The notes: a model not told the origin generated them from the sequence alone. DNA of 45,486 bases from Thermococcus sp. (GCF_027012695.1 NZ_JALUYR010000053.1:1-45486), one strand, 5' to 3'. Shown: positions 1 through 11,320, counted from the stretch's first letter. A program made the numbers and translations.

Positions 1-2
1 AC

Positions 3-248
3 GCCCAGTACATCGTCGTCCGCCTCAACTCCACCGGCAGGTGGGAGGATTTAAAGTCCAGGTCGGTATCCCTTTCCGAGTCCGGCGGAAAGACCACCTG
101 CACCGTCCCGGGAACACCTTACTCGGGAACCTACTCCGGAAGCATCGGCTACGACACGACCGGAAAAACGCTGGAAGGGATCTACAATGATTGCATGGAC
201 GGAAACGCTGAGGCCTGCAGGGTGATAATCTGTGCCCTGGGAAGGTGA
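3..248 (+). CDS. C-terminal fragment of an unrecognised protein
   Basis: The reading frame is open from the left edge of the window to a TGA at 246-248, giving about 81 residues; the start lies outside. The visible part is rich in Ser, Thr, Gly and Tyr, like an exported or cell-surface protein, and has four Cys (TTCTV, NDCMD, EACRVIICA) that could form disulfides. No family recognised. The frame is judged real because the other two forward frames hit stops and its composition is protein-like. Confidence 0.6.
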   Translation, partial: AQYIVVRLNSTGRWEDLKSRSVSLSESGGKTTCTVPGTPYSGTYSGSIGYDTTGKTLEGIYNDCMDGNAEACRVIICALGR

Positions 249-299
249 GATTTCAGAAAAGGCTTTAACCCCTATCGGGTATTCCCAACGGTGGTGAAG

Positions 300-863
300 G
301 TGGGGCTGTTTTCATTCGGGTCAAAAAAGGGCAAGATGAGGAAGCTCATCGAGGAGGAGCGCTTCGACGAGGTCGTCGGCCAGGTTCTGAAGGGAGGGAA
401 AAACCTCCAGACTCTCCTGGAACTCCTCGATGACCCCAACCCTGGAATCGTCGGCGATGCCCTTCTGTTGCTCACCAACGTCCTTCGCGAGAGCCCGGAA
501 ACCCTCGCGCCGCTCATGAACACCGAGACCTTTCAGAAACTCCTCTCCCTCATGGAGAGCAGGAACCCCTACGTGAGGGAGAACGCGATGCTCCTCTCCT
601 ACGAGATCGTCAAAACCTTCCCAGAAGTCGTGGAGAAATACCGGGACTGGATAGTTCGGGCAGTCGAGCGGGGCCTTGAGGAGGGTGGTAAGGACCAGAA
701 GGGCTTCCTTCTTCTCGTAATTGAGGAGCTCGAACTAAGGGAGCTCGTGCCAAAGGTTGAGGAGCTGGTGAACGTCGAGGACAAGGTCATTCTGCCATTC
801 GAGGGCAGGAAGTGGGTGAAGCTGGGCGACATAGCCAGGGAGGTCCTTGAACGGCTCTCCTGA
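300..863 (+). CDS. HEAT/ARM-like helical repeat protein
   Basis: An acidic, leucine-rich protein of about 187 residues made of successive helix pairs (LLELLDDPNPGIVGDALLLL, then LLSLMESRNPYVRENAMLLS), the spacing and Asn-Pro turns seen in HEAT or armadillo repeats. Such solenoids usually mediate protein-protein contacts; no partner can be named. GTG at 300 (VGLFSFGSKK) is preferred because GGTGGTG lies just upstream; GTG at 291 or 294 and ATG at 336 are alternatives. It stands alone between a fragment and the BofA-like gene, with its own weak upstream TTTAA stretch near 262. Looks like a conserved hypothetical of Thermococcales. Confidence 0.75.
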   Translation: MGLFSFGSKKGKMRKLIEEERFDEVVGQVLKGGKNLQTLLELLDDPNPGIVGDALLLLTNVLRESPETLAPLMNTETFQKLLSLMESRNPYVRENAMLLSYEIVKTFPEVVEKYRDWIVRAVERGLEEGGKDQKGFLLLVIEELELRELVPKVEELVNVEDKVILPFEGRKWVKLGDIAREVLERLS

Positions 864-943
864 GCGATTCCGGTTTCATTTTACTATCTACCACCTGCGA
901 AAAACTAATAAGGGGGTTTGCCACCAGTTATCCGGGTGATACC

Positions 944-1180
944 ATGCTTGAGGAGATACTGCTGCTGTTCTTCCTCTTCCTGGCCGTCATGCTGGTGGTC
1001 AAGGTTGGATTCGGGGTTATCAAGTACCTGGTTGCGAACGCGGTTATAGGGCTCATAATACTCTGGTTCACCAACTGGATCGGCATCTCCGATGTGCCCC
1101 TGACGGCCCTGAATCTGCTGGTGGTTGCAATAGGCGGCATCCTGGGCGTCATAGCCCTGATAATCGTCTACTGGTTCTAG
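944..1180 (+). CDS. BofA-like small membrane protein
   Basis: A 78-residue, almost entirely hydrophobic protein with about three membrane segments. The middle (KYLVANAVIGLIILWFTNWI) and the end (LLVVAIGGILGVIALIIVYW) match the Pfam family named after Bacillus BofA, which inhibits pro-sigma-K processing. Archaea lack sigma-K, so the family name does not give the function here; a general role in membrane proteolysis control is possible but unproven. ATG 944 follows GGGTGAT at 931-937, and a TATA-like AAACTAATAAG sits near 903-912, so it is likely transcribed alone. Confidence 0.8.
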   Translation: MLEEILLLFFLFLAVMLVVKVGFGVIKYLVANAVIGLIILWFTNWIGISDVPLTALNLLVVAIGGILGVIALIIVYWF

Positions 1181-1188
1181 CCCCTAAA

Positions 1189-1199
1189 CTTTTATAAGT
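1189..1199 (+). promoter_or_regulatory. Archaeal TATA box of the aRF1 gene
   Basis: CTTTTATAAGT lies 45 bases before the chosen aRF1 start and directly after the stop of the BofA-like gene. Position and sequence fit an archaeal TATA element, predicting a transcript start near 1220. Confidence 0.6.
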
Positions 1200-1243
1200 T
1201 CCCTTCTTTCCATCTTCCGGGAAACTATCCGGGAGTGATGCTC

Positions 1244-2491
1244 ATGTCTCACAAGTCAGCCGAGATGTATGAACTGAAAAAGAAGGTCGAGGAGCTCAAA
1301 AGCTATCGAGGTCGTGCCACCGAACTGGTGAGCCTCTACATTCCAGCGGGATACGACATTAACAAGGTCATGCAGCAGCTACGCGAGGAGTACGGAACCG
1401 CTCAGAACATAAAGAGCAAATCAACGCGAAAGAACGTTCTCGGTGCGTTGGAGAGGGCGATGCAGCACCTCAAACTCTACCGGAAGACCCCCGAGAACGG
1501 CCTCGCGTTGTTCGTCGGAAACGTCAGCGAGCAGGAGGGGATGAGCGACATAAGGCTCTGGGCTATAGTTCCTCCGGAACCCCTCAAGGTCCGCCTGTAC
1601 CGATGCGACCAGACCTTCGTTACCGAGCCACTTGAGGAGATGCTCCGCGTTAAGGATGCCTATGGGTTAATCACCGTCGAGAAGAACGAGGCGACCATTG
1701 GTTTGCTCCGCGGAAAGAGGATAGAGGTCATTGACGAGCTCACCTCAAACGTCCCCGGAAAGACCCGCGCTGGAGGTCAGTCCGCGAGGCGTTACGAGCG
1801 CATTAGGGAGCAGGAGACCCACGAGTTCATGAAGCGCATAGGAGAACACGCCAACAAGGCCTTCCTCCCGCTCCTCGAGAGAGGCGAGCTGAGGGGCATC
1901 ATAATCGGCGGCCCCGGACCGACAAAGGAGGAGTTCGTTGACGGTGACTACCTCCACCACGAGCTCAGGAAGAAAATCATCGGCGTCGTCGACATAAGCT
2001 ATCACGGCGAATACGGACTGAGGGAACTCGTTGAGAAGGCCAGCGATATCCTCAGGGATCACGAGGCCGTCAAGGAGCGCCACCTCATCCAGGAGTTCTT
2101 CAGGCACCTCGTCAAGGACACCGGGATGATAACCTACGGCGAGAGGGAGGTCAGACAGGCCCTCGAGCTCGGGGCAGTAGATACTCTCCTCATCAGCGAG
2201 GGCTACGATAAGGTTCGCGTCAGAGCGAGGTGCAACAACTGCGGCTGGAGCGAGGAGAAAACGATGAGCGAGAGCGAGTTCCACATCTACCGGAAGAAGC
2301 TCACCCACTGTCCGAAGTGCGGCAGTCAGAACATAACCTTTGAGAAGTGGGACGTTGCTGAGGAGTTCATAAAGATGGCGGAGGAGGCAGGATCGAACGT
2401 CGAGATAATCTCCCTTGACACGGAAGAGGGCCAGCAGTTCTACAGGGCCTTCGGCGGAATCGGTGCCTTCCTGAGGTACAAGATACGGTGA
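1244..2491 (+). CDS. prf1: Peptide chain release factor aRF1
   Basis: Class I translation termination factor that reads all three stop codons and triggers peptidyl-tRNA hydrolysis. The 415-residue protein has domain 1 with the NIKS stop-codon motif (residues 55-58), domain 2 with the catalytic GGQ (177-179), and a C-terminal domain with a zinc-ribbon Cys set (CNNC and CPKC), all hallmarks of the eRF1/aRF1 family. Two upstream in-frame starts exist (GTG 1235, ATG 1238), but ATG 1244 has the best spacing from GGAGTGAT at 1232-1239 and gives the family-typical [11 protein letters not shown]-terminus. Monocistronic, with its own TATA box. Confidence 0.97.
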   Translation: MSHKSAEMYELKKKVEELKSYRGRATELVSLYIPAGYDINKVMQQLREEYGTAQNIKSKSTRKNVLGALERAMQHLKLYRKTPENGLALFVGNVSEQEGMSDIRLWAIVPPEPLKVRLYRCDQTFVTEPLEEMLRVKDAYGLITVEKNEATIGLLRGKRIEVIDELTSNVPGKTRAGGQSARRYERIREQETHEFMKRIGEHANKAFLPLLERGELRGIIIGGPGPTKEEFVDGDYLHHELRKKIIGVVDISYHGEYGLRELVEKASDILRDHEAVKERHLIQEFFRHLVKDTGMITYGEREVRQALELGAVDTLLISEGYDKVRVRARCNNCGWSEEKTMSESEFHIYRKKLTHCPKCGSQNITFEKWDVAEEFIKMAEEAGSNVEIISLDTEEGQQFYRAFGGIGAFLRYKIR

Positions 2492-2758
2492 GGCCATCAA
2501 GGGCCTCTGCCAGCAGCTTTTCCTGTCTCTTCTTCCGTTCCCTCACCGTCCGGCTTCCACTACTGGGGGATTCCATCATACTCAGGGCGATAGCGATGGG
2601 CTGACCGGATGGAGCACCATCGGGGAATACGTTGAGGCCAAAGCCGGTCCCTAACCAATGCAAGACCGAGCGAACTTCTGAGAAACCTGGAAAAGATGGG
2701 GTGGATAACCGGGAAAACGGAAAATAGGGGATTATAGACCCCGTTGTGGAAAAGCAGC
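2492..2758. other. Spacer between convergent aRF1 and argS
   Basis: These 267 bases lie between the 3' ends of two convergent genes. A minus-strand frame is open from 2762 back into aRF1, and a plus-strand frame ends with a protein-like tail at 2654. Neither has a ribosome binding site or a clean end. The stretch may be a decayed gene end, but nothing firm can be called. Confidence 0.3.
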
Positions 2759-5036
<2,278 letters not shown>

Positions 5037-5040
5037 TCGG

Positions 5041-5601
5041 ATGGACTCCCCGAAAATACCAGTGAGAACCTTCGGATTAATGCTGCTGACGTTTCTGATT
5101 TTTTCCTTCCTGGGCTATGCCATTGGAAGCGCCAATCCCGAAACGGCCCTCAGGACCGTGAAAAAACTCATGGAACAGATAGGACCGATATCCGATTCCA
5201 GCTTCGAGAATTTCATCAAAATATTCGTCAACAACTCAAGCGTCGCACTCCTGATGTTTCTCTCGGGGTTGTTCTTTGGCATCGGGCCCTGGGTGATAAC
5301 GGCCTTCAACGGCCTGGTCGTGGGACTCGTGGTCTACGCGGTTCACCGGAGGGGAATACCGATGGGGCAGATACTCCTAGGTCTCATCCCCCACGGGATC
5401 ATTGAGATACCCGCCATCGTCCTGGCCGGTGTGGGGGGAATAGTCTGGTACAGGGAGCTGGTTGGGGGTGAGGGAAGCGCCCTGGAACGGTTCCGGAGGG
5501 GAGCCATCAGAGGGTTCAAGTTATTCCTGCTCTCACTGGGGCTCCTGCTCGTTGCGGCCTTCATAGAGGCCTACGTAACCCCGAGGGTTGCCGGCCTCTG
5601 A
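5041..5601 (+). CDS. SpoIIM-family (DUF95) membrane protein
   Basis: A 186-residue membrane protein with about five hydrophobic segments. The conserved core FLSGLFFGIGPWVITAFNGLVVG and the later HGIIEIPAIVLAG are signatures of the stage II sporulation protein M family. In Bacillus SpoIIM belongs to a peptidoglycan-remodelling complex; archaea have neither spores nor murein, so the role here is unknown. The open frame begins at 4984, but ATG 5041 has GTGATCGG just before it. It follows the LplB-type gene closely and its last 69 bases overlap the convergent DUF354 gene. Confidence 0.8.
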   Translation: MDSPKIPVRTFGLMLLTFLIFSFLGYAIGSANPETALRTVKKLMEQIGPISDSSFENFIKIFVNNSSVALLMFLSGLFFGIGPWVITAFNGLVVGLVVYAVHRRGIPMGQILLGLIPHGIIEIPAIVLAGVGGIVWYRELVGGEGSALERFRRGAIRGFKLFLLSLGLLLVAAFIEAYVTPRVAGL

Positions 5602-6660
5602 GTCGAGGGGCGGAACGCTGAAGCGTCCCGATTCCTCGAAGGTTTCTATTTCCCCCAGGATCACGTCCATCGGGTTTTCGAGGGAACCCACGATGCTCCT
5701 GATGTAGGAGCGGTAGCTTCCGTTGAGATCCATCATTCTCTCCGCCATTGAGGCGACCTTAATCGGGTCGGTGGAGTGAAACTTGAGTCCCATCTCGACG
5801 AGCCATCTCGTCACCGCGAGAAGCCTTCCCGGATAGGTTGAGATGGTCGGCGTTCCGAGGGCTATGGCCTCCCTGTTCATCGTCCCACCGGCCCCTATCA
5901 TCAGCTTGGCGTAGTGGAGAAGGTTCAGGCTGTCAACGGGGCTTTCCGGCATTATCAGGTTGTCAAAGCGCTCAAACCTCTTCCTCTGTTCGCTGGTCCT
6001 CGGAAAGAGGACTACCGGGACATCGGGCAGGAGCGGGATGACGTCCTCGAGGACGCTCTTCTCGGGGCCGTTGAAGTAGTTGGCCTTGACCGGCTCCGTT
6101 CTCATCACGATGTAGCCGTTTTTTCTAACCCCGAGCTCCCTCAGGACTCTCCTATCTGGCCTGAACCCGTAGAGGTGGGCCAGCTCAGAGAAGCCGTTGA
6201 CGGGCTTAATCCCGTTGGGATCCGCGCCGCCCCGGAGGAGGTCGTAAACGTCAATGGCCCTGGGATACAGGAGGAGCTTCGTGTAGGGGAGAATAAGCTT
6301 GTTCTGACCGATGGCCGTTTCATTGTCGATGAAACCAATGGAGGGGATCTGAAGACCAAAGGCGACGCGGGGCGCTTCGGCCGAGTGTTTGTAAAGTGAG
6401 AGATCGGGCTTTTCCTCGATTATCAGCTTGCTCAACCGGTACATCCTCTCGGTTCCGGCTATGAGCTTGCCCTCCAGGGTGGCCCCCCCGTGCCTGCCTA
6501 CGACGTAGTAGTCGAAACCGTGCATGTCGAGGATCTCCGTGAGACCGTCGAACTCCCGGGTTGTGATCAGAACCTCATGCCCGGCCCTTTCAAGCTCCCG
6601 GATGATGCCCTTGAAGAAGTGGACGTGGGGGGCGTTGGTGATATCAATCCAAACCTTCAT
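5533..6660 (-). CDS. DUF354 family protein, GT-B glycosyltransferase-like
   Basis: The 375-residue protein opens with MKVWIDITNAPHVHFFKGII, the signature of DUF354, a family with a GT-B fold distantly related to UDP-GlcNAc 2-epimerases and glycosyltransferases. A glycine-rich stretch, MIGAGGTMNREAIALGTPTI (about residues 255-274), matches the nucleotide-sugar-binding C-terminal Rossmann half. ATG 6660 follows GGTGTGAGAG, and a TATA-like CTTATATTG lies near 6692-6700. It is divergent from wecC-wecB, which suggests a shared theme of surface-glycan synthesis. The substrate is unknown. The last 23 codons overlap the convergent SpoIIM-like gene. Confidence 0.8.
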   Translation of the reverse strand: MKVWIDITNAPHVHFFKGIIRELERAGHEVLITTREFDGLTEILDMHGFDYYVVGRHGGATLEGKLIAGTERMYRLSKLIIEEKPDLSLYKHSAEAPRVAFGLQIPSIGFIDNETAIGQNKLILPYTKLLLYPRAIDVYDLLRGGADPNGIKPVNGFSELAHLYGFRPDRRVLRELGVRKNGYIVMRTEPVKANYFNGPEKSVLEDVIPLLPDVPVVLFPRTSEQRKRFERFDNLIMPESPVDSLNLLHYAKLMIGAGGTMNREAIALGTPTISTYPGRLLAVTRWLVEMGLKFHSTDPIKVASMAERMMDLNGSYRSYIRSIVGSLENPMDVILGEIETFEESGRFSVPPLDSEAGNPRGYVGLYEGRNEQEPQ

Positions 6661-6858
6661 CTCTCACACCGTACTACTGGACAGCCCTGTTCAATATAAG
6701 GGTTTCCCAAAAACGGTTGCCCGACTCCGGTTTTTCGGCTCTGAACAGCCGTCTCTGTCAAAGAGATCGTTCAAAACGCTTTCTCTTGATGAAAATGTGT
6801 TCCACCACGGACTCATGGAGAAACCCGGGCATGGCTCGTTCCGGACAGGAGATTCTAC

Positions 6859-6895
6859 CGCCCCCGGGCGGGAAAACGACCTGGAAACCGTTTTC
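6859..6895 (+). promoter_or_regulatory. Two dyads upstream of wecC, operator candidates
   Basis: A GC palindrome CCGCCCCCGGGCGG lies at 6859-6872. A second dyad follows at 6872-6895 with 7-base arms GAAAACG (6872-6878) and CGTTTTC (6889-6895). The second sits just upstream of the TATA-like CTTTTATGG at 6905-6913, where an archaeal regulator would act. No known binding motif was recognised. Confidence 0.4.
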
Positions 6896-6904
6896 TGGAA
6901 AAGG

Positions 6905-6913
6905 CTTTTATGG
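6905..6913 (+). promoter_or_regulatory. TATA box of the wecC-wecB operon
   Basis: CTTTTATGG, preceded by a purine-rich GGAAAAGG (BRE-like), lies 31 bases before the wecC ATG. It predicts a very short leader carrying GGTGGA as the ribosome binding site. Confidence 0.5.
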
Positions 6914-6943
6914 ATCCCGGCCCAGACTGAAGCGGTGGAAAAG

Positions 6944-8224
6944 ATGGGAAAAGACGGTCAATCCGGGGAGATAGCGGTCATAGGTCTCGGATACATCGGC
7001 CTCCCCACGGCCATAATGTTTGCCAACGCGGGTTTCAGGGTCACGGGCTACGAGGTAAGGAAAGAGGTCGTTGACAAAATAAACTCCGGGAAGGCCCACA
7101 TCGTTGAGCCCGAGATAGAGGAACTGCTCGCGAGGGCCATCGAGAGCGGCAACCTGAGGGCCACCTCGGACCCCGGGGAGATACGGGACAAGGACGCCTA
7201 CATAATCTGTGTCCAGACTCCCCTTCGGAAGGACAAGACCCCGGATCTGAGCTACCTCGAGAACGCGGTCAAAACCGTGGCAAAGGCCATGAAGAAGGGC
7301 TCACTGGTCGTCATAGAGAGCACGGTTCCACCGCTCACCACAGTTAAGATGGCAAAGCTCATCGAAGAGCTTAGCGGTCTCAAAGCCGGCGAGGATTTCC
7401 ACATGGTTCACGCCCCGGAGAGGGTGATGCCCGGGAGGATTTTCAAGGAGCTGGTCTACAACTCAAGGATTTTCGGTGGGATAACCCCCGAGAGCTCCGA
7501 GATGGCGGAGAAGCTCTACCGCTCCTTCGTCAGGGGACAGACCTTCAAAACCAGCTCCACCGTCAGCGAGGTCGTTAAGCTCATGGAGAACACCTTCAGG
7601 GATGTGAACATAGCCCTAGCGAACGAGTTCGCCTTTTTGGCCCATCAGTACGGCATAAACGTTTTCGAGGCCATAGAACTCGCCAATACCCATCCGCGGG
7701 TAAGGGTGCACAGGCCCGGAATAGGGGTTGGGGGCCACTGCCTGCCGAAGGACCCCCACCTGCTCCTCTGGCCGGCCCGGGAAGATTTTGGACTCATCAG
7801 ACTCGCGAGGGAGGTAAACGACTCGATGCCCCTCTTCACGAAGGATCTGCTCTTTGCCGCGTTGAAGGAGCTGAACGTTCCCCCCGAGGATGCCGTCGTT
7901 ACTGTCCTCGGTCTCGCCTACAAGGGCGACAGCGACGACACGAGAAACTCCCCGGCCAAGGCCTTCATCGACGCCATAAGGGACGACGTGAAGGCCGTTA
8001 AGACCTACGATCCCTACGTCGGGGGCACCAGTGGAAGCGTTGAGGAGGCCGTTGAGGGAAGCGACGCGATCGTCGTAGCCACCGATCACACCGAATTTAA
8101 GTCCCTCAACTGGGAGGAACTCGGAAAACTCATGAGAACGAGGATTCTCGTAGACGGAAGGCACGTCGTTGAAGAGCCCCCGAGGGGGTTCCTCTTTAAG
8201 GGCATAGGGAGGGGTGACTGTTGA
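6944..8224 (+). CDS. wecC: UDP-N-acetyl-D-mannosamine dehydrogenase
   Basis: NAD-dependent oxidation of UDP-ManNAc to UDP-ManNAcA, a precursor for surface polysaccharide or N-glycans. The 426-residue protein has the N-terminal Rossmann GLGYIGLP (about residues 14-21), ESTVPP and the catalytic GGHCLPKDP with Cys at about residue 266, followed by the C-terminal UDP-binding domain (LAYKGDSDDTRNSP). The open frame runs 140 codons further upstream, but that part is not protein-like. ATG 6944 has GGTGGA at 6934-6939 and fits the family length. The stop overlaps the start of wecB by 4 bases, so the two steps are translationally coupled. Confidence 0.93.
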   Translation: MGKDGQSGEIAVIGLGYIGLPTAIMFANAGFRVTGYEVRKEVVDKINSGKAHIVEPEIEELLARAIESGNLRATSDPGEIRDKDAYIICVQTPLRKDKTPDLSYLENAVKTVAKAMKKGSLVVIESTVPPLTTVKMAKLIEELSGLKAGEDFHMVHAPERVMPGRIFKELVYNSRIFGGITPESSEMAEKLYRSFVRGQTFKTSSTVSEVVKLMENTFRDVNIALANEFAFLAHQYGINVFEAIELANTHPRVRVHRPGIGVGGHCLPKDPHLLLWPAREDFGLIRLAREVNDSMPLFTKDLLFAALKELNVPPEDAVVTVLGLAYKGDSDDTRNSPAKAFIDAIRDDVKAVKTYDPYVGGTSGSVEEAVEGSDAIVVATDHTEFKSLNWEELGKLMRTRILVDGRHVVEEPPRGFLFKGIGRGDC

Positions 8225-9354
8225 AGCCGGCCTTCATCTTCGGCACCAGGCCCGAGATAATAAAGCTCTCCCCGGTCATAAGGGCGTTCCTTGGGAGGGG
8301 CGTTGAGCCGCTCTTAATCCACACCGGGCAGCACTACGACTACGAGATGAGCAGGGTCTTTCTTGAGGAACTTGAACTACCCGAGATCGACTATCACCTA
8401 GAGGTCGGCTCCGGGACCCAGGCGGAGCAGACGGGAACGGCAATGATCAAAATCGAGAGGGTTTTGATAGAGGAAAAGCCCGACGTGGTAGTTGTTCAGG
8501 GCGACACCAATACGGTTTTAGCGGGAGCCTTAGCCAGCGTCAAGCTCAAGATTCCGGTGGCCCACGTTGAAGCGGGCCTGAGGAGCTTTGACCGGACGAT
8601 GCCGGAGGAGATAAACAGAATTTTAGCGGACCATGCGAGCGAGATCCTCTTCCCCCCAACGGAGGAAGCGAAGAGGAACCTGGAGCGCGAGGGAATAACC
8701 GGGAACGTTTACGTTACGGGAAACACGATCGTTGATGCGGTTTTACAGAACGCCGAGGTTGCGGAGGAAAAAAGCGACGTCCTCGAAAGGCTGGGTCTCG
8801 AACCCAAGGAGTACCTCCTCATCACCGCCCACCGTGCGGAGAACACGGACAGCAGGGAGAACTTAAGAAAGCTGGTTGAAATCCTCGAGAACCTTCCAAT
8901 GAGGGCGGTTTATCCAATGCATCCAAGGACGAGGAACAGGCTGAAGGAGTTCGGACTGCTGAAGAGGGTCGAAAACATAGAGAACCTGATAATCACGAAG
9001 CCGCTCGGCTACCTCGACTTCCTAAAATTAGAGAGGAACGCCTTCGCGATAATGACCGACTCCGGCGGAATCCAGGAAGAGGCGATAATCCTCAACGTGC
9101 CATGCCTGACGCTCCGCTACAACACCGAGCGGCCCGAGACGGTTGAAGCCGGTGGGAACGTCCTCGTTGGCCTTGAGAAGGAGAGGGCAATGGATTATCT
9201 GAGACGGCTGATGGAGGACCCGGAGTTCTACGAGAAAATGGCCAAAGCTAAAAATCCCTTCGGCGATGGAAAGGCCGGTGAGAGGATAGCTGGGATACTG
9301 CTGGAGCTCTATAAAAAAGGTGAGCTGAGGGTTAAAAGCTCAAGGTTCATATGA
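8221..9354 (+). CDS. wecB: UDP-N-acetylglucosamine 2-epimerase
   Basis: Non-hydrolysing epimerase converting UDP-GlcNAc to UDP-ManNAc, the substrate of the neighbouring WecC. Signatures in the 377-residue protein: MKPAFIFGTRPEIIKLSPVI, VVVQGDTNTVLAGALAS, HVEAGLRS, and TDSGGIQEEA followed by LRYNTERPET. The start is TTG 8221, preceded by GGAGGGGTGA and embedded in the wecC stop (TGTTGA). The reversed order, dehydrogenase before epimerase, does not affect the pathway. The last 15 bases overlap the convergent unknown gene. Confidence 0.95.
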   Translation: MKPAFIFGTRPEIIKLSPVIRAFLGRGVEPLLIHTGQHYDYEMSRVFLEELELPEIDYHLEVGSGTQAEQTGTAMIKIERVLIEEKPDVVVVQGDTNTVLAGALASVKLKIPVAHVEAGLRSFDRTMPEEINRILADHASEILFPPTEEAKRNLEREGITGNVYVTGNTIVDAVLQNAEVAEEKSDVLERLGLEPKEYLLITAHRAENTDSRENLRKLVEILENLPMRAVYPMHPRTRNRLKEFGLLKRVENIENLIITKPLGYLDFLKLERNAFAIMTDSGGIQEEAIILNVPCLTLRYNTERPETVEAGGNVLVGLEKERAMDYLRRLMEDPEFYEKMAKAKNPFGDGKAGERIAGILLELYKKGELRVKSSRFI

Positions 9355-10020
9355 TTCATCGCTTTTGAGGAACTGGTCGAGCCGGGAGGCTATCTCCTTT
9401 GCGATCATCTCATGGGGACTGCCTCCCCTTAATCTTCCGACCCTTGCCTTCAGGTTCCACCAGTAGGCAACCGATACGGACTGGTTCAAAATGTGTTCCT
9501 CCTTCAGTCTCCTAAGGCTCGAAGAACTCAGCTCGAGTGCCAGCTTTTCGAGGGTTTCTCCGGTTTCCTCGGGAACGTTTCTGCTGAGCGTGAGCTCGAC
9601 GAAGGTTTTAGCGTCGCCGGGGTAGGAGTAGTAGAGGATCCCCGAGACGCCGTACTCTCCGCTGAAGAACCCGTCTCTCCAGAAGTCCACTGGGAGGTAA
9701 ACGATCACGATCCTTCCCCGGAGGTCGTAGTCGGTTATCGATCCGTTGACGTGGACCGGCCTCAGGCCGTGGGAGCGGGTCACGTTGTCAAGGGAGTTTT
9801 TAATGGCCTCCTTAAGTCTGACGTTTGGGGCCATGATCGATATGTAAAGGGTTTGCGGGTCCTCCGGGGCACTTCTACCTCCGGGAACATTTGGGATAAC
9901 GAAGGAGTACCGGTGTTCCCCCGAGAGGTCTGAGAAAACGCCGGATTCGCTGGCCAATTCCAACGCAACGAGCGAAAGAATGATCACAAAGGAGAGGCCG
10001 AGGAAGAGTAAGCGCCCCAT
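9340..10020 (-). CDS. Membrane-anchored or exported protein of unknown function
   Basis: A 226-residue protein with one N-terminal hydrophobic helix (MGRLLFLGLSFVIILSLVAL), which is either a signal peptide or an anchor. The rest is soluble: beta-rich at first (YSFVIPNVPG, TLYISIMAPNV), then helical, with no Cys. No family recognised. ATG 10020 follows GGGTGAAAAC; an earlier GTG/ATG-type start at 10050 lacks a good site. It reads in the same direction as the upstream radical SAM gene, 40 bases away, so the two may share a transcript. Confidence 0.65.
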   Translation of the reverse strand: MGRLLFLGLSFVIILSLVALELASESGVFSDLSGEHRYSFVIPNVPGGRSAPEDPQTLYISIMAPNVRLKEAIKNSLDNVTRSHGLRPVHVNGSITDYDLRGRIVIVYLPVDFWRDGFFSGEYGVSGILYYSYPGDAKTFVELTLSRNVPEETGETLEKLALELSSSSLRRLKEEHILNQSVSVAYWWNLKARVGRLRGGSPHEMIAKEIASRLDQFLKSDESYEP

Positions 10021-10060
10021 GTTTTCACCCGATGGAGTTTGGAAGAGCACCTTAAAAGGG

Positions 10061-11320
10061 TTAAACCTCGGTCCCGATGTAAATCCCGTGCCTCGTTCTG
10101 ACGATTCTCACCCTTATCCTGTCCCCGACCTCGGCTTTCGTGCCTACGACCTCGATGAGCCTGTTCCTCGCTTTGGCGAGCATTTCACCCTCTATCCTGC
10201 CCGGCAGAACGACCTCGGCCTTGACAACTTCCCCGGGCCTGAAGGCCAGGGGAATGAACTCGCGCTTCTCCATTCCGAAGTGGCCCGGCTTTAGAACCAG
10301 TGGCTTCATTCCGGTCTTTTCCTCCAGCTGTCTGAGCCAGGCGTAGAACTCCTTGAAGGGCTTTACCCTGGCTATCGTTGGGTTCCTCCCGAACTTGTAG
10401 GGTATGTAGTTCTGAAAGCCGAGTGCCGGCCAGCGATTTCCGGCGCCTATTTTCCTGGCGAACTCTATGAAGGCCTCAGCTTCATCATCGTTTATTCCGA
10501 AGATTATGACGGGGGCGATTAGGACGTCGATTCCCGCGTTCACCAGCGCTTCCGCCATCTCAAGGACGTGCTCGAGGTCGTAGCTTTTCATCCCCATGAG
10601 CATCTTGGCCTTCTCCGGGTCGAGGGAGTGAAGCGAGAGGTTCACCCTGTCGAGGCCGGCCTCCGCCAGCTCCTCGACGAGCTTATCCGTCAAAAGCGTC
10701 CCGTTGCTCTGCATCGATATGACGGAGACGTTCGGGTGCTCGCGGAGGGCCTGAACAAGCTCGACGCGGAAGGGATAGATGAGCGGCTCTCCCTGGCCGT
10801 CGAGGTGGGCCTCCAAACCCTTTCCCTTTATCCTCGCGACCTCATCAAACCACCTCATCAGGTAGTCGATGTCCACCACGTAGTCCAGCTTTCTCGTCCT
10901 TGAATACGGCCCCTCGTCAACGGAGCAGAAGATGCAGCTGAGGTTGCAGCCGCTAACTCCTCTTATTTGAATGAGGTTCGTTCCCCGGTCAATCAGCCCG
11001 AAGGCGTTATAGCCCAGGAGGGGAACGTCCATCGCCTCGTGGATGTAGATGACCCTTCTCTTCGTGTAGCGGTTCCTCAGGAGCGCGCCGAGGTTGTTCT
11101 GGATGTAGATGACCAGGTAGGATGAGATCCTGTCGTCCTCCGTGTTGAGGAAGAGCCTGCCCTTTTCAACGCTTATCTCGGGTTTCTCCCTGAACTTCCT
11201 CCATATCACTTTCCTGAGCTCGTCCTTCCCGAAGTCGGCGTAGAGGGTATCCCTCCATATCAACCTGATCGAGTCCCCGAGATCCTGGAAGGTTACGTGC
11301 GGAAGGCTAACCTCAACCAT
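10061..11320 (-). CDS. Radical SAM protein with C-terminal TRAM domain
   Basis: A 419-residue protein of the archaeal radical SAM group resembling COG2100. An N-terminal region of about 115 residues precedes GVSGCNLSCIFCSVD, the CxxxCxxC [4Fe-4S]/SAM motif (Cys 125, 129, 132). A TIM-barrel follows (GQGEPLIYP, MQSNGTLL, NLSLHSLDPEKAKMLMG). The last ~65 residues (FRPGEVVKAEVVLPGRIEGE to GIYIGTEV) look like a TRAM RNA-binding domain, suggesting modification of an RNA. The substrate is unknown. ATG 11320 is preferred over the longer frame to 11422 because it fits the family start; a TTTTTTAAG TATA-like box near 11341 implies a short or leaderless transcript. Confidence 0.85.
   Translation of the reverse strand: MVEVSLPHVTFQDLGDSIRLIWRDTLYADFGKDELRKVIWRKFREKPEISVEKGRLFLNTEDDRISSYLVIYIQNNLGALLRNRYTKRRVIYIHEAMDVPLLGYNAFGLIDRGTNLIQIRGVSGCNLSCIFCSVDEGPYSRTRKLDYVVDIDYLMRWFDEVARIKGKGLEAHLDGQGEPLIYPFRVELVQALREHPNVSVISMQSNGTLLTDKLVEELAEAGLDRVNLSLHSLDPEKAKMLMGMKSYDLEHVLEMAEALVNAGIDVLIAPVIIFGINDDEAEAFIEFARKIGAGNRWPALGFQNYIPYKFGRNPTIARVKPFKEFYAWLRQLEEKTGMKPLVLKPGHFGMEKREFIPLAFRPGEVVKAEVVLPGRIEGEMLAKARNRLIEVVGTKAEVGDRIRVRIVRTRHGIYIGTEV

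Noticed and set aside
1745..2500. 251-codon minus-strand frame opposite aRF1
   Set aside because: Shadow of aRF1; acidic/leucine-rich antisense artefact of a GC-rich gene.
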